A stretch of DNA of 64,000 nt, from the NCBI RefSeq assembly GCF_029223525.1, contig NZ_JARHTQ010000027.1:1-64000 (forward strand). Reading direction: 5' to 3'. Below are positions 48,394-58,400 of this stretch, piece after piece. This DNA is from Streptantibioticus ferralitis. GTDB taxonomy: Bacteria; Actinomycetota; Actinomycetes; Streptomycetales; Streptomycetaceae. The notes beneath the pieces were generated by a model that searched no databases, was not told the DNA's origin, and worked only from the letters and a program-made list of their open reading frames with translations. Made by a program: the position numbers and the translations under genes. Within the stretch, counting starts at the first letter, position 1. Every line of letters begins with the position of its first letter.

Positions 48394-49911
48394 GTGCCAC
48401 GTGGTGACGGACGACTCAACCACGATCTCCTTCCCGGCGAGAAAGGCCCCCAGGACGCTTGCGGCGTCTTCGGCGTCTGGGCCCCGGGCGAAGAGGTCGC
48501 CAAGCTCACCTATTTCGGGCTGTACGCCCTGCAGCACCGCGGACAGGAGTCCGCGGGCATCGCAGTGAGCAACGGCTCCCAGATCCTGGTCTTCAAGGAC
48601 ATGGGCCTGGTCTCCCAGGTCTTCGACGAGACCTCCCTCGGCTCCCTCAAGGGACATATCGCCGTCGGTCACGCGCGTTACTCGACCACCGGTGCCTCGG
48701 TGTGGGAGAACGCCCAGCCGACCTTCCGGGCCACCGCGCACGGCTCCATCGCGCTGGGCCACAACGGCAACCTGGTCAACACCGCCGAGCTGGCCGAGCT
48801 GGTCGCCAAGCTCCCGCAGGGCGACGGCCGGGCCACCAATGTCGCGGCCACCAACGACACCGACCTGGTGACCGCGCTGCTCGCCGGGCAGGTCGACGAG
48901 GACGGCAAGCCGCTGCCCCTCGAGGACGCCGCACAGCGTGTGCTGCCGACCGTCAAGGGCGCCTTCTGCCTGGTCTTCATGGACGAGCACACGCTCTACG
49001 CGGCGCGTGACCCGCAGGGCATCCGACCGCTGGTCCTGGGCCGTCTGGAGCGCGGCTGGGTGGTCGCCTCGGAGACCGCCGCCCTGGACATCGTCGGCGC
49101 CACGTTCGTCCGCGAGGTGGAGCCCGGCGAGCTGATCGCCGTCGACGAGAACGGGCTGCGCTCCTCCCGGTTCGCCGAGGCCAGGCCGAAGGGCTGTGTC
49201 TTCGAGTACGTCTACCTGGCGCGCCCGGACACCGACATCGCGGGCCGCAATGTCTACCTCTCGCGCGTCGAGATGGGCCGCAGGCTCGCCAAGGAGGCCC
49301 CGGTCGAGGCCGATCTGGTGATACCCACGCCGGAGTCGGGCACCCCGGCCGCCGTCGGCTACGCCGAGGAGAGCGGCATCCCGTACGGCTCCGGCCTGGT
49401 GAAGAACTCCTATGTGGGCCGGACCTTCATCCAGCCGTCGCAGACCATTCGCCAACTGGGTATCCGCCTCAAGCTCAATCCGCTCAAGGAGGTCATCCGG
49501 GGCAAGCGCCTGGTGGTCGTCGACGACTCGATCGTCCGCGGCAACACCCAGCGGGCACTGGTCCGGATGCTGCGCGAGGCCGGTGCGGCCGAGGTCCATG
49601 TGCGGATCTCCTCGCCGCCGGTGAAGTGGCCCTGCTTCTTCGGCATCGACTTCGCGACCCGCGCCGAGCTGATCGCCAACGGCATGTCGGTCGAGGAGAT
49701 CGGCAAGTCGCTGGGCGCCGACTCGCTGGCCTACATCTCCATCGACGCCATGGTCGAGGCGACCACGATCGCCAAGCCCAACCTGTGCCGCGCCTGCTTC
49801 GACGGCGAGTATCCGATGGAGCTGCCCGACCCGGAGCTGTTGGGCAAGCAGCTGCTGGAGACCGAGCTCGCGGGCGGCCCGGACGCCGCGAACGCACTCC
49901 GTCGCCCCTAG
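48394..49911 (+). CDS. purF: Amidophosphoribosyltransferase
   Basis: 505 residues; commits PRPP to purine synthesis using glutamine. A ~22-residue propeptide (ends GEKGPQDA) precedes the catalytic Cys23 in CGVFGVW, as in Bacillus-type PurF that is processed and carries an FeS cluster. LYALQHRGQESAG, RYSTTG and the PRPP loop VVVDDSIVRGNTQRALVRML are all present. Cys-containing KWPCFFG and NLCRACFDGEYP fit the FeS ligands. GTG start in a leaderless-type context. Confidence 0.97.
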   Translation: MPRGDGRLNHDLLPGEKGPQDACGVFGVWAPGEEVAKLTYFGLYALQHRGQESAGIAVSNGSQILVFKDMGLVSQVFDETSLGSLKGHIAVGHARYSTTGASVWENAQPTFRATAHGSIALGHNGNLVNTAELAELVAKLPQGDGRATNVAATNDTDLVTALLAGQVDEDGKPLPLEDAAQRVLPTVKGAFCLVFMDEHTLYAARDPQGIRPLVLGRLERGWVVASETAALDIVGATFVREVEPGELIAVDENGLRSSRFAEARPKGCVFEYVYLARPDTDIAGRNVYLSRVEMGRRLAKEAPVEADLVIPTPESGTPAAVGYAEESGIPYGSGLVKNSYVGRTFIQPSQTIRQLGIRLKLNPLKEVIRGKRLVVVDDSIVRGNTQRALVRMLREAGAAEVHVRISSPPVKWPCFFGIDFATRAELIANGMSVEEIGKSLGADSLAYISIDAMVEATTIAKPNLCRACFDGEYPMELPDPELLGKQLLETELAGGPDAANALRRP

Positions 49912-49946
49912 GGCTCGTAACCCCTCACACGAAAGATCTCAAGGCA

Positions 49947-51029
49947 ATGTCTTCAGAGACCTCGACTGCCGCAGGCGGCGCGAGCTACGCAGCCGCGGGC
50001 GTCGACATCGAGGCGGGCGACACCGCCGTCGAGCTGATGAAGCAGTGGGTGCGCAAGGCCACCCGCCCCGAGGTCGTCGGCGGCCTCGGCGGTTTCGCCG
50101 GGCTGTTCGACGCCAGCGCCCTGAAGCGCTACGAGCGGCCGCTGCTCGCCTCGGCCACCGACGGTGTCGGCACCAAGGTGGACATCGCCCGGCGGATGGG
50201 CGTGTACGACACCATCGGCCACGACCTGGTCGGCATGGTGGTGGACGACCTGGTGGTGTGCGGCGCCGAGCCGCTGTTCATGACCGACTACATCTGTGTG
50301 GGCAAGGTCTACCCCGAGCGGGTCGCCGCCATCGTCAAGGGCATCGCCGAGGGGTGCGCGCTGGCCGGGTGCGCCCTGGTCGGCGGCGAGACCGCGGAGC
50401 ACCCCGGTCTGCTGGGCGCCGATGACTTCGATGTGGCGGGCGCCGGTACGGGTGTGGTCGAGGCAGACCGCCTGCTGGGCGCGGATCGCATCCGAACGGG
50501 TGACGCGGTCATCGCTCTTGAGTCCTCAGGACTTCACTCGAACGGGTACTCACTCGTTCGGCACGTGCTCTTCGACCGGGCGGGCTGGGCGCTGGACCGC
50601 GAGGTTCCGGAGCTCGGGCGGACGTTGGGCGAGGAACTGCTGGAGCCGACGAAGATCTACTCGCTGGACTGCCTGGCGCTCACCCGCACCACCGAGGTGC
50701 ACGCCTTCTCGCACATCACCGGCGGCGGGCTGGCCAACAACCTGGCCCGGGTCATCCCCGACCAGTTGCACGCCACCGTCGACCGCTCGACCTGGACCCC
50801 GGCCCCGATCTTCGACCTGGTCGGCAGGTTGGGCGAGGTCAGCAGGCCGGAGCTGGAGAAGACTCTGAACATGGGCGTCGGCATGATCGCCGTGGTGCCC
50901 CAGGAGTCGGTCGACGTGGCGCTGGCCACCCTCGGTGATCGCGGTGTGGATGCCTGGGTGGCAGGCGAGATCGACGACCGGGGAGACCGCGCCGAGGCGG
51001 TGACGCTGACCGGCGACTACGCGGCGTAG
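49947..51029 (+). CDS. purM: AIR synthetase
   Basis: 360 residues from ATG 49947. ATP-dependent ring closure of FGAM to AIR. Shows ASATDGVGTKVDIARRMG, YDTIGHDLVGMVVDDLVVCGAEPLFMTDYI, GGETAEHPG, VIALESSGLHSNGYSLVR and AFSHITGGGLANNLARVIP. Lies 35 bp after purF and is probably co-transcribed with it. The longer ORF starting inside purF is rejected. Confidence 0.97.
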   Translation: MSSETSTAAGGASYAAAGVDIEAGDTAVELMKQWVRKATRPEVVGGLGGFAGLFDASALKRYERPLLASATDGVGTKVDIARRMGVYDTIGHDLVGMVVDDLVVCGAEPLFMTDYICVGKVYPERVAAIVKGIAEGCALAGCALVGGETAEHPGLLGADDFDVAGAGTGVVEADRLLGADRIRTGDAVIALESSGLHSNGYSLVRHVLFDRAGWALDREVPELGRTLGEELLEPTKIYSLDCLALTRTTEVHAFSHITGGGLANNLARVIPDQLHATVDRSTWTPAPIFDLVGRLGEVSRPELEKTLNMGVGMIAVVPQESVDVALATLGDRGVDAWVAGEIDDRGDRAEAVTLTGDYAA

Positions 51030-51128
51030 CCACTCCGAAGAGGGGGCTCGCCCCGCTTCCGGCCGTGAGTGTGCCGCAGTGACATCAGCGGTCGGAGGCG
51101 AACGAACTCAAGGAGAGGGCGCGACGAA

Positions 51129-51158
51129 ACCCGGTCCGAGGCAGGCCCCGGACCGGGT
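51129..51158. terminator. Hairpin terminator between purM and the DUF3073 gene
   Basis: ACCCGGTCCG (51129-51138) and CGGACCGGGT (51149-51158) form a perfect 10-bp stem with a 10-nt loop between two convergent genes. Confidence 0.7.
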
Positions 51159-51174
51159 GAGCAAGACGGAATCG

Positions 51175-51429
51175 TCAAGCGCGACGACGCTGCTGCGACG
51201 AGTGCTCCTCGGAGTCCTCGTCTTCGTCGTCCTCGTCGTTGTAGAGATCCGCGTACCGTGCGTACGGGTCGTTGTTCCGCTCATCGTCCTCTACGGGCTC
51301 CGGCTTTGCCGGTCGTGACGACGATGCGCCCAGCTCCTCGGCCAGACGTGAGAGATCCGTTCCGCCGCTGTTGTACTTCAGCTGGCGGGCGACCTTTGTC
51401 TGCTTGGCCTTGGCCCGGCCGCGCCCCAT
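51175..51429 (-). CDS. DUF3073 family protein
   Basis: 84 residues. Very basic N-terminus (MGRGRAKAKQTKVARQLKYN), then a short helix RLAEELG and a strongly acidic tail (DLYNDEDDEDEDSEEH). This charge-polarised small protein is conserved near purM and vdh in Streptomyces. No function is established; the composition suggests nucleic-acid contact. Confidence 0.85.
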   Translation of the reverse strand: MGRGRAKAKQTKVARQLKYNSGGTDLSRLAEELGASSSRPAKPEPVEDDERNNDPYARYADLYNDEDDEDEDSEEHSSQQRRRA

Positions 51430-51680
51430 GGCTCGACCCCCTCAACGGCGGGGCTCGACGGCCCCGAGTCTTGACACGCGTTCATGAATGGGAACGGTCT
51501 CCATGGCGAAGACCGGTCCGTAGGGCTTCAACGGTACCTGCTTCCGCGCCCACACGGTACGTCGCCCGCACGACGCGCGTCGAAGCAGGGTCCGTTAACG
51601 GCCCCGTCCTAGCTGGTCAGCCACGATTTTACCTTCTTTCGCGACAAGACGGCCGCCGGGTCGTGGTACGGGTCACCCCG

Positions 51681-52793
51681 TCAGTCAACCGATGGGCGCA
51701 ACCAGCTCTCGGCCGGGGTACGGTCGGCCATCCGCTGCTCGGCCAACCGGTCGGCGGCAGCAGCTGGCGGAATTCCGTCGGCCGCGGCGCGTTCGAATAT
51801 TGCCAAAGTTGTGTCAAAGATCTTCGTGGCCTTTGCCTTCGCCCGGTCGAAATCGAACCCGTGCAACTCGTCGGCCACCTGGATCACGCCACCGGCATTC
51901 ACCACGTAATCCGGGGCGTAAAGGATTCCGTGATCAGCCAGGTCCTTCTCGACCCCGGGGTGCGCCAGTTGGTTGTTGGCGGCGCCGCAGACAATCGATG
52001 CTGTGAGGTTGCGCACACTCGTGTCGTTCAGGGCGCCACCCAGTGCGCACGGTGCGTACACATCGAGATCGGCGCTGATCAGAGCCTCGGTGGTGGCGGC
52101 CGCCGCAACCTCGGGGTGCGCCGTGCGGATCCGCTCCACGGCCTCCGCGCGGACGTCGGTGATCACCACGATCGCGCCGTCCGCCAGCAGGTGCTCCACG
52201 AGGTGGTGGCCCACCTTGCCGACGCCCGCGATACCCACCCGGCGACCGCGCAGCGTCGGGTCGCCCCAGCGGACCTGCGCGGAGGCCCGCATGCCCTGGA
52301 AGACGCCGTACGCGGTGAGCACCGACGAGTCGCCGGCCCCGCCGTTCTCCGGGGAACGGCCGGTGGTCCACGGGTTCTCGGCGGCGATGACGTCCATGTC
52401 CGCGACGTAGGTGCCGACGTCGCACGCGGTCACGTAGCGACCGCCGAGCGAGGCGACGAACCGGCCGTAGGCACGCAGGAGTTCGGGCGTCTTGTCGACC
52501 GCCGGGTCGCCGATGATGACGGCCTTGCCGCCGCCGTGGTCGAGCCCCGCGAGAGCGTTCTTGTAGCTCATGCCGCGCGCGAGGTTCAGCGCGTCCTCGA
52601 CGGCCGCCTCGTCGCTGGCGTACGGGAAGAAGCGGGTACCGCCGAGGGCGGGGCCCAGGGCGGTGGAGTGGATGGCGATGACGGCCTTCAGGCCGCTGTC
52701 GCGGTCCTGGCAGAGCACGACCTGCTCGTGTCCCCCCTGCTCCGATCGGAACAGCTTGGAGACCACGGAATCTGATGGACGTACGTCGGTCAC
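51681..52793 (-). CDS. vdh: Valine (branched-chain amino acid) dehydrogenase
   Basis: 370 residues; NAD-dependent oxidative deamination of valine and related amino acids, feeding branched acyl-CoA precursors. Glu/Leu/Phe/Val dehydrogenase fold: [10 protein letters not shown], catalytic Lys90 in [14 protein letters not shown], second conserved Lys78 in GMSYKNA, NAD loop [14 protein letters not shown] and NNQLAHPGV. Position beside bldC and purM matches the known Streptomyces vdh locus (from memory). Transcribed toward DUF3073. Confidence 0.93.
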   Translation of the reverse strand: MTDVRPSDSVVSKLFRSEQGGHEQVVLCQDRDSGLKAVIAIHSTALGPALGGTRFFPYASDEAAVEDALNLARGMSYKNALAGLDHGGGKAVIIGDPAVDKTPELLRAYGRFVASLGGRYVTACDVGTYVADMDVIAAENPWTTGRSPENGGAGDSSVLTAYGVFQGMRASAQVRWGDPTLRGRRVGIAGVGKVGHHLVEHLLADGAIVVITDVRAEAVERIRTAHPEVAAAATTEALISADLDVYAPCALGGALNDTSVRNLTASIVCGAANNQLAHPGVEKDLADHGILYAPDYVVNAGGVIQVADELHGFDFDRAKAKATKIFDTTLAIFERAAADGIPPAAAADRLAEQRMADRTPAESWLRPSVD

Positions 52794-53015
52794 GGTGGTG
52801 ACTCCCGAGGTCGGTGAATAAGCCCTCCGGGAGGGTAGGGGAGGGCCCGGTGAACAGAAGATTAGGCCCGTTCACACGCGGTAGCGCCCCCCGTGTCATG
52901 GATCACTCCCACGGCGGACGGAAGCCGTGGCCCAAGGGGGCGGTGGGTGGGAGACGGGAGGGCGGCTGGCGTGGCACGATGCGGCATACAGACGGCGACG
53001 AGGGAGCTGGTGGGC

Positions 53016-53888
53016 TTGTCTGCGGTTGCGGTGCCGTACGCCTCGTATCTGCGCGTCTACGAGCCTCTCGCGGCATTTCCCGAGCCCGAGCGCAGCCACT
53101 GGCGGCGGTACGCCGAGGCGGGCCATCTGCCCACCGCCCAGGACGAGTTGCGTCAGTCGCTGGCCGATCTGGTGCCGGTGCCGCCGGTGCCGGTGCCGGT
53201 GCACGAGAGCCGGGACGCGTTCGTCGCGGTGGTGGACGGGGTGACCCACGTCTGCCCGTGGCGCACCCGGCTGCGCGCCTGGCTGGCGCTGGAGCAGCTC
53301 CAGGAGGAACTGCCCGCGCCGGTTCTGGACGCGGTGCTGCCGCCGGTCGTACGGCGCCAGACGGCGGCGGACTACGAGCAGTGGCGGTCCGCCAACCCGG
53401 ACGCCCGGCCGTGGATCCGGTCGGCCACCTGGCATGTGCCGGTGCGCTGGTTCGTGCTCTTCGACGACTCGGAACGGGACTTCGAGCCGGGCAGCGTCGC
53501 CGAACCGGACGCCGACGGCGACGGCGACCAGAAGCAGTGCACCGCGCCGGTGCTGCGCTATCGCGCGGCGATGGTGCAGGCGCGGCGCCGGGTGGCGCGG
53601 GGACTGCGGGTGCTGCGGGACAGCCTTGAGGAAGGGCCGTTGATCGACGGCCTGGTGGACGTCGGCCGCTGGCTGGAAGAGTTCCACCCGCGCTCGTTGG
53701 TCGAGTTGGACTACGGCGGTTTGGTGCACGCCATTCCGGAAAGCCGACTGGCGGGCGATCACAGCGCGGCGGAGGTGGCGGAGGGGCTGGCGGCGCTGCG
53801 CGAAGGGGACGGTGCGCGGGCCGCTGAGACGTACGCCCGGTTGACCGCTCGCTGGCGCGGGGTGCGCGAGCTGCAGTACGCGAGCTGA
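53016..53888 (+). CDS. Conserved hypothetical protein between vdh and bldC
   Basis: 290 residues if TTG 53016 is used, which has AGGGAG at 53001-53006 (9-nt spacing); GTG 53010 is the alternative. Soluble and mostly helical. It contains PYASYLRVYEPLAAFPEPER, a WRTRLRAWLALEQLQEELP helix and RPWIRSATWHVPVRWFVLFDD. An acidic stretch with DADGDGDQ lies at about residues 160-170. I do not recognise a named family, but codon use and conserved-looking motifs support a real gene. Confidence 0.7.
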   Translation: MSAVAVPYASYLRVYEPLAAFPEPERSHWRRYAEAGHLPTAQDELRQSLADLVPVPPVPVPVHESRDAFVAVVDGVTHVCPWRTRLRAWLALEQLQEELPAPVLDAVLPPVVRRQTAADYEQWRSANPDARPWIRSATWHVPVRWFVLFDDSERDFEPGSVAEPDADGDGDQKQCTAPVLRYRAAMVQARRRVARGLRVLRDSLEEGPLIDGLVDVGRWLEEFHPRSLVELDYGGLVHAIPESRLAGDHSAAEVAEGLAALREGDGARAAETYARLTARWRGVRELQYAS

Positions 53889-54367
53889 ACGCGCGTTTGA
53901 CCATCACCGGGTGATGTGTACCCTTACCGAACGCTTATCCCGGGAACGGGATTTGGACTGGACCTGAGACCAGGCCCTTGGTCCCGATCCCGACCTATTG
54001 GTCAAGCGTGATGGAGAGCACGTTTCCTGACTCTTGCCTCCATAGCTAACCCTCGTGTCAAAATAGGACAACTCGCGTGTTCCTGTGTCGCCCCGGTCCT
54101 GTGATCCCACTGTGACTGATCGTCACGCCTGCGTAACTGTCCGTTATGGCCCGGTCCATCGGCTTCCGCCGAGCTTGAACACCTGAGAGGGCAATTCCAT
54201 CGGTTTGGCCGACACGGCTGGACAGATGGTGTAGTTGTAGTGCCGAGGACAAGCCGTTCGTCCTATTACCGACTCGGCTCGCGTCCGCCATTTCGGGCAA
54301 CGCGGGTCAAGGTGCAGAATTTAGAGGAAAGAACCGTGATGGTTCGGTTCTCCCGAGGAGGCCGCTC
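53889..54367. other. 479-bp bldC upstream region
   Basis: No convincing gene; the short minus-strand frames lack ribosome sites. It is A+T-richer than average and holds the bldC promoter and probably a long 5' leader. A BldD-like inverted repeat lies at 54124-54137. Confidence 0.55.
54124..54137. promoter_or_regulatory. Candidate BldD binding site upstream of bldC
   Basis: TCACGC-CT-GCGTAA: both half-sites fit the BldD consensus (TNACNC / GNGTNA), but the central spacer is 2 rather than 1 bp. It is ~230 bp before the bldC ATG. bldC is a reported BldD target in Streptomyces, which makes the match plausible. Confidence 0.4.
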
Positions 54368-54574
54368 ATGACCGCTCGCACCCCTGATGCCGAGCCGCTG
54401 CTGACCCCCGCTGAGGTCGCCACCATGTTCCGTGTGGACCCGAAGACGGTCACGCGCTGGGCAAAGGCAGGCAAGCTCACGTCCATCCGTACGCTCGGTG
54501 GCCACCGCCGCTACCGTGAGGCGGAGGTACGGGCTCTGCTTGCGGGCATTCCGCAGCAGCGTTCCGAGAGCTGA
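54368..54574 (+). CDS. bldC: Developmental regulator BldC (MerR-like single-domain)
   Basis: 68 residues; small DNA-binding protein needed for normal aerial hyphae timing in Streptomyces, binding direct repeats cooperatively. The whole product is a winged helix-turn-helix: LLTPAEVATMFRVDPKTVTR, then WAKAGKLTSIRTLGGHRRYR. Preceded by GAGGAGG. Followed by a classical intrinsic terminator. Likely under developmental control (see the BldD-like site). Confidence 0.97.
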   Translation: MTARTPDAEPLLTPAEVATMFRVDPKTVTRWAKAGKLTSIRTLGGHRRYREAEVRALLAGIPQQRSES

Positions 54575-54661
54575 AACACCCCAAATCAGCCGATCTCGGG
54601 TCCCCCAGCCCGGATCCCCTAAAGCACTTCCTGACCCCTGTCCCCATCAGGGTTCGCCTCT

Positions 54662-54701
54662 AGATCGCGTCGGACTCCGCCGGGTCCGACGCGATCTTTT
54701 T
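54662..54701 (+). terminator. Intrinsic terminator after bldC
   Basis: 13-bp perfect stem (54662-54674 / 54685-54697) with a 10-nt loop followed by TTTT, one of the few hairpins here with a real T-tract. Confidence 0.9.
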
Positions 54702-54871
54702 GCGTTCGAAAGCCGTTCGGTCGGGAGTGCAATTTCACATATTAAATTGACGGCATACGGCAGGGGCGGAAGTTCCACCTTCTCCGCAACTGTTCCCGTG
54801 ACTCCCGTCACATGTGGCAGTATTGCCGCCCGATGTAGGCATGCGGTAAAGGGGTCCGGGCCGCTTTGAGC

Positions 54872-55078
54872 TCAGGCGGACGGTGTGTTTTCGTCGGCCT
54901 GGTCCGCGCCGCGGGACTCCATCGCCAGCCGCAGCAGCCGGTGGCAGATCGGACAGTGCCGGGTCAGATGGCCGCGGCCCGCGGCGGCCGACAGATGGGC
55001 GCGCAGCAGCGCCCGTGTCTCGTGTTCCGGATAACGCGCTGTCCGGCGCTCCGCGCCTCCCGATACCGCTGTCGACAT
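54872..55078 (-). CDS. Small CPIC-motif protein (DUF6274-like)
   Basis: 68 residues from ATG 55078; the longer frame lacks a ribosome site. Core: HETRALLRAHLSAA, then HLTRHCPICHRLLRLAME, a CxxC plus flanking His arrangement able to bind zinc. I recall this as a small Streptomyces family located between bldC and hrpA (DUF6274), but the label is from memory. The tail is acidic. No known function. Confidence 0.65.
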   Translation of the reverse strand: MSTAVSGGAERRTARYPEHETRALLRAHLSAAAGRGHLTRHCPICHRLLRLAMESRGADQADENTPSA

Positions 55079-55322
55079 CGGAACCACCCGCCTTCCGCCG
55101 CCCCTACCGCCAGAGGTACTCGCCCCGGATGGGTGCGTCAAGACTCACCCGGGGTAAGCCACCCTTTCCGGGGGTACGCCGCGGGGGCGCGGTGGTTGGC
55201 GGTGGGCGCGACGAGGGACAGGCGTATCCGGATGAGCCCGCGGGGTCCGCGGCGCCCCAACTCCGGCGTTACCGACGTCACATAACACTGCGGCCCGCAT
55301 CCCAGAGGACGCGGGCCGTTGG

Positions 55323-55397
55323 CGGTCCTGACGGGATTTGAACCCGCGGCCTCCACCTTGACAGGGTGGCGAGCACTCCAAACTGCTCCACAGGACC
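55323..55397 (-). tRNA. tRNA-Asp (anticodon GTC), isolated copy
   Basis: Minus strand: GGTCCTGTGGAGCAGTTTGG start, anticodon arm CCACCCTGTCAAGGTGG (loop CTGTCAA, anticodon GTC), TPsiC arm GGTTCAAATCC and acceptor CAGGACC with discriminator G. CCA is not encoded. The same sequence recurs in the cluster at 61069-61143. Confidence 0.95.
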
Positions 55398-55481
55398 AGG
55401 TTTCGCGGCGCTCAGAACTTCCTGCGCTGCGAAGAAGACTGTACAGCAGGTCAGGCCCCCTGGTCGAACCCACGATCCGGC

Positions 55482-58400
55482 CTACGGCCAGGCCGCGTCG
55501 ATCGCCTTGAGGATCCGCTTGTCGGAGACCGGGTAGGCGGTGCCCAGGGCGTGCGCGAAGTAGCTGACCCGCAGTTCCTCCAGCATCCAGCGGATCTCCC
55601 GTACCTCCGGCGGTACTGGACGCCCCGGCTTGAGGGCGGCCAGCAACTGCGCGTACTCGTCCCGCATCTCGTGGACCTTCTCCATACGGGTGCGGTCCCG
55701 CTGGGCGCTGGTCGGCATCTGCTGCAGGCGCCGGTCCACGGCCACCAGATAGCGCAGCAGATCCGGCAGCCGGCGCCAGCCCGCGGCGGTGACGAAACCG
55801 GGGTGGACCAGCGCAGTGAGCTGCTCCTTGACGTCGGTGAGGTTCGCCAGCAGCACCGGACTCGTCGTCGCCTTCAGCCGCCGCTCACACGCCTGCCAGG
55901 CGGCCAGCACCTGCCGCACCTTGGCGACCGTGTCGAATGTGGTGTCGACCACATCGGCACGCACCTTGTCGAACAGCTTGCGGAACCCCTCCTCGTCCCA
56001 CGCCGGTCCGCCGTGGTCCGCGATGAGCTTGTCGGCGGCGGCGGTCACACAGTCGTCGAACAGCGCCTGGACGCTGCCGTGCGGGCTGCGGGAGAGCGCC
56101 AGCTTGTCGGCGTTGCCCAGCTTGGACTGGGCGAACTTGGCCGGATTGGACGGCAGGTTGAGCAGGATCAGCCGACGTGTGCCACGCCACATGGCCTCGG
56201 CCTGCTCGGCCTCGGTGTCGAAGAGCTTCACGGCGACCGACTCGCCCTCGTCCACCAGCGCCGGGAACGCCCTGACCGGCTGCCCGGCCCGCCGGGTCTC
56301 GAAGGTGGGCGGCAGCGTGCCGACCGTCCACTGGGTGAGGCCGCTGCGCTGCTCGATACCGATGGAGTCCGCGGCCTTGGAGATGGCCTCCCGGGTCTTC
56401 GGCTTGAGCTTCAGCTTGAGCGCTTCGAGGTCCTTGTCCTCGGCCAGCTTGCGCCTGCGCTCGTCGACCACCCGGAAGGTCATCTTCAGATGGTCCGGGA
56501 CCTTGGACAGGTCGAAGTCCTCGGGGTGGACGTCCACCCCGACCATCCGGTGCAGCTCGTCCGCCAGGACGGTGGTCAACGGATCGGGACCGGCCACCGC
56601 GCGGTCCAGGAACGCCTTGGCGTAGTTGGGCGCGGGCACGCACATACGGCGGATCGGCTTGGGCAGCGAGCGGATCAGCTCGGTGACCAGGTCCTCCCGC
56701 AGGCCCCGGATCTGCCAGTCGAAGCCGTTCGGGGTGACCTGGTTGAGCACCTGGAGCGGGATGTGCACGGTGACGCCGTCCGCGTCCGCGCCCGGCTCGA
56801 ACTGGTACGTCACCTTGAACTTGAGCTTCCCCTGCCGCCAGGAGTCGGGGTAGTCGTCCTTGGTGACCGTTTCCGCCGACTCGTTGATCAGCATGGAGTG
56901 CTCGAAGTTGAGCAACTCCGGTTCCTCCCGGCGCTTGTGCTTCCACCAGGAGTCGAAGTGCGCGCCGGAGACCACGTGGTCCGGCAGCCGCTCGTCGTAG
57001 AAGTCGAACAGCGCCTCGTCGTCCACCAGGATGTCGCGGCGGCGCGCCCGGTGCTCCAACTCCTCGACCTCGCCGAGGAGTTTGCGGTTGTCGTGGAAGA
57101 ACTGGTGATGGGTGCGCCAGTCGCCCTCGACCAGGGCGTTGCGGATGAACAGCTCGCGGGAGACCTCGGGATCGATCCGGCCGTAGTTGACCTTGCGCTG
57201 GGCGACCAGCGGGACGCCGTACAGCGTGACCTTCTCGTAGGCCATCACCGCGGCCTGCTTCTGCTCCCAGTGCGGTTCGCTGTAGGCGCGCTTGACCAGG
57301 TGCTGGGCGAGCGGTTCGACCCACTCCGGTTCGATCCGGGCGTTGACCCGGGCCCACAGCCGGGAGGTCTCGACCAGCTCCGCGGACATGACCCAGCGCG
57401 GTGGCTTCTTGAACAGCGCCGAGCCGGGGAAGACCGCGAACTTGGCGCTGCGCGCGCCCAGGTACTCGTTCTTCTCGGTGTCCTTCAACCCGATGTGCGA
57501 GAGCAGACCGGCGAGCAGCGAGGTGTGGACGCGCTGCGGGTCGGCGTCCGCCTCGTTGACGTGGATGTCCATCGACTTGGCGACGGTACGCAACTGGCTG
57601 TAGATGTCCTGCCATTCGCGTATCCGCAGGTAGTTGAGGAACTCCGTACGGCACATCCGGCGGAACGCCGACGAGGACAGGGTCTTCTGCTGCTCGCGGA
57701 CATACCGCCACAGATTGAGGTACGCCAGGAAGTCGCTGGTCTCCTCGGCGAACCTGCGGTGCTTCTCGTCCGCCTGCTGCTGCTTGTCGGAGGGGCGCTC
57801 ACGCGGGTCCTGGATGGACAGCGCGGCGGCGATGACCATGACCTCGCGTACACAGCCGTTGCGGTCGGCCTCCAGGACCATCCGGGCCAGCCGCGGGTCG
57901 ACCGGCAGCTGGGAGAGCTTGCGTCCGACCGGGGTGAGGCGCTTGCGGACGTCCTTCTGCCGCGGGTCCAGCGCCCCCAGTTCTTCGAGGAGTTGGATGC
58001 CGTCCTTGATGTGGCGGCTGTCCGGCGGGTCGATGAACGGGAACTTGGCGATGTCGCCGAGACCGGCCGCGGTCATCTGGAGAATGACGGAGGCCAGGTT
58101 GGTACGGAGGATCTCGGCGTCGGTGAACTCCGGCCGGGAGTCGAAGTCGTCCTCCGAGTACAGCCGGATGCAGACGCCGTCCGAGGTGCGGCCACAGCGG
58201 CCCTTGCGCTGGTTGGCGCTGGCCTGGCTGATCGGCTCGATCGGCAGCCGCTGCACCTTGGTGCGATGGCTGTAGCGGGAGATGCGGGCGGTGCCCGGAT
58301 CGATCACGTACCGGATACCGGGGACGGTGAGCGAGGTCTCGGCCACATTGGTGGCGAGCACGATGCGGCGGACCACTCCCTGGGCGGGCCGCTGGAACAC

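Noticed and set aside
50517-50545. HAIR-like CTTGAGT...ACTCGAA in purM
   Set aside because: The half-sites are 12 bp apart rather than 7, the second half is imperfect and it lies inside coding sequence.
53904-54300. Short minus-strand frames (68 and 80 codons) in the bldC upstream region
   Set aside because: No ribosome site, atypical codon use, and they overlap the probable bldC promoter and leader.
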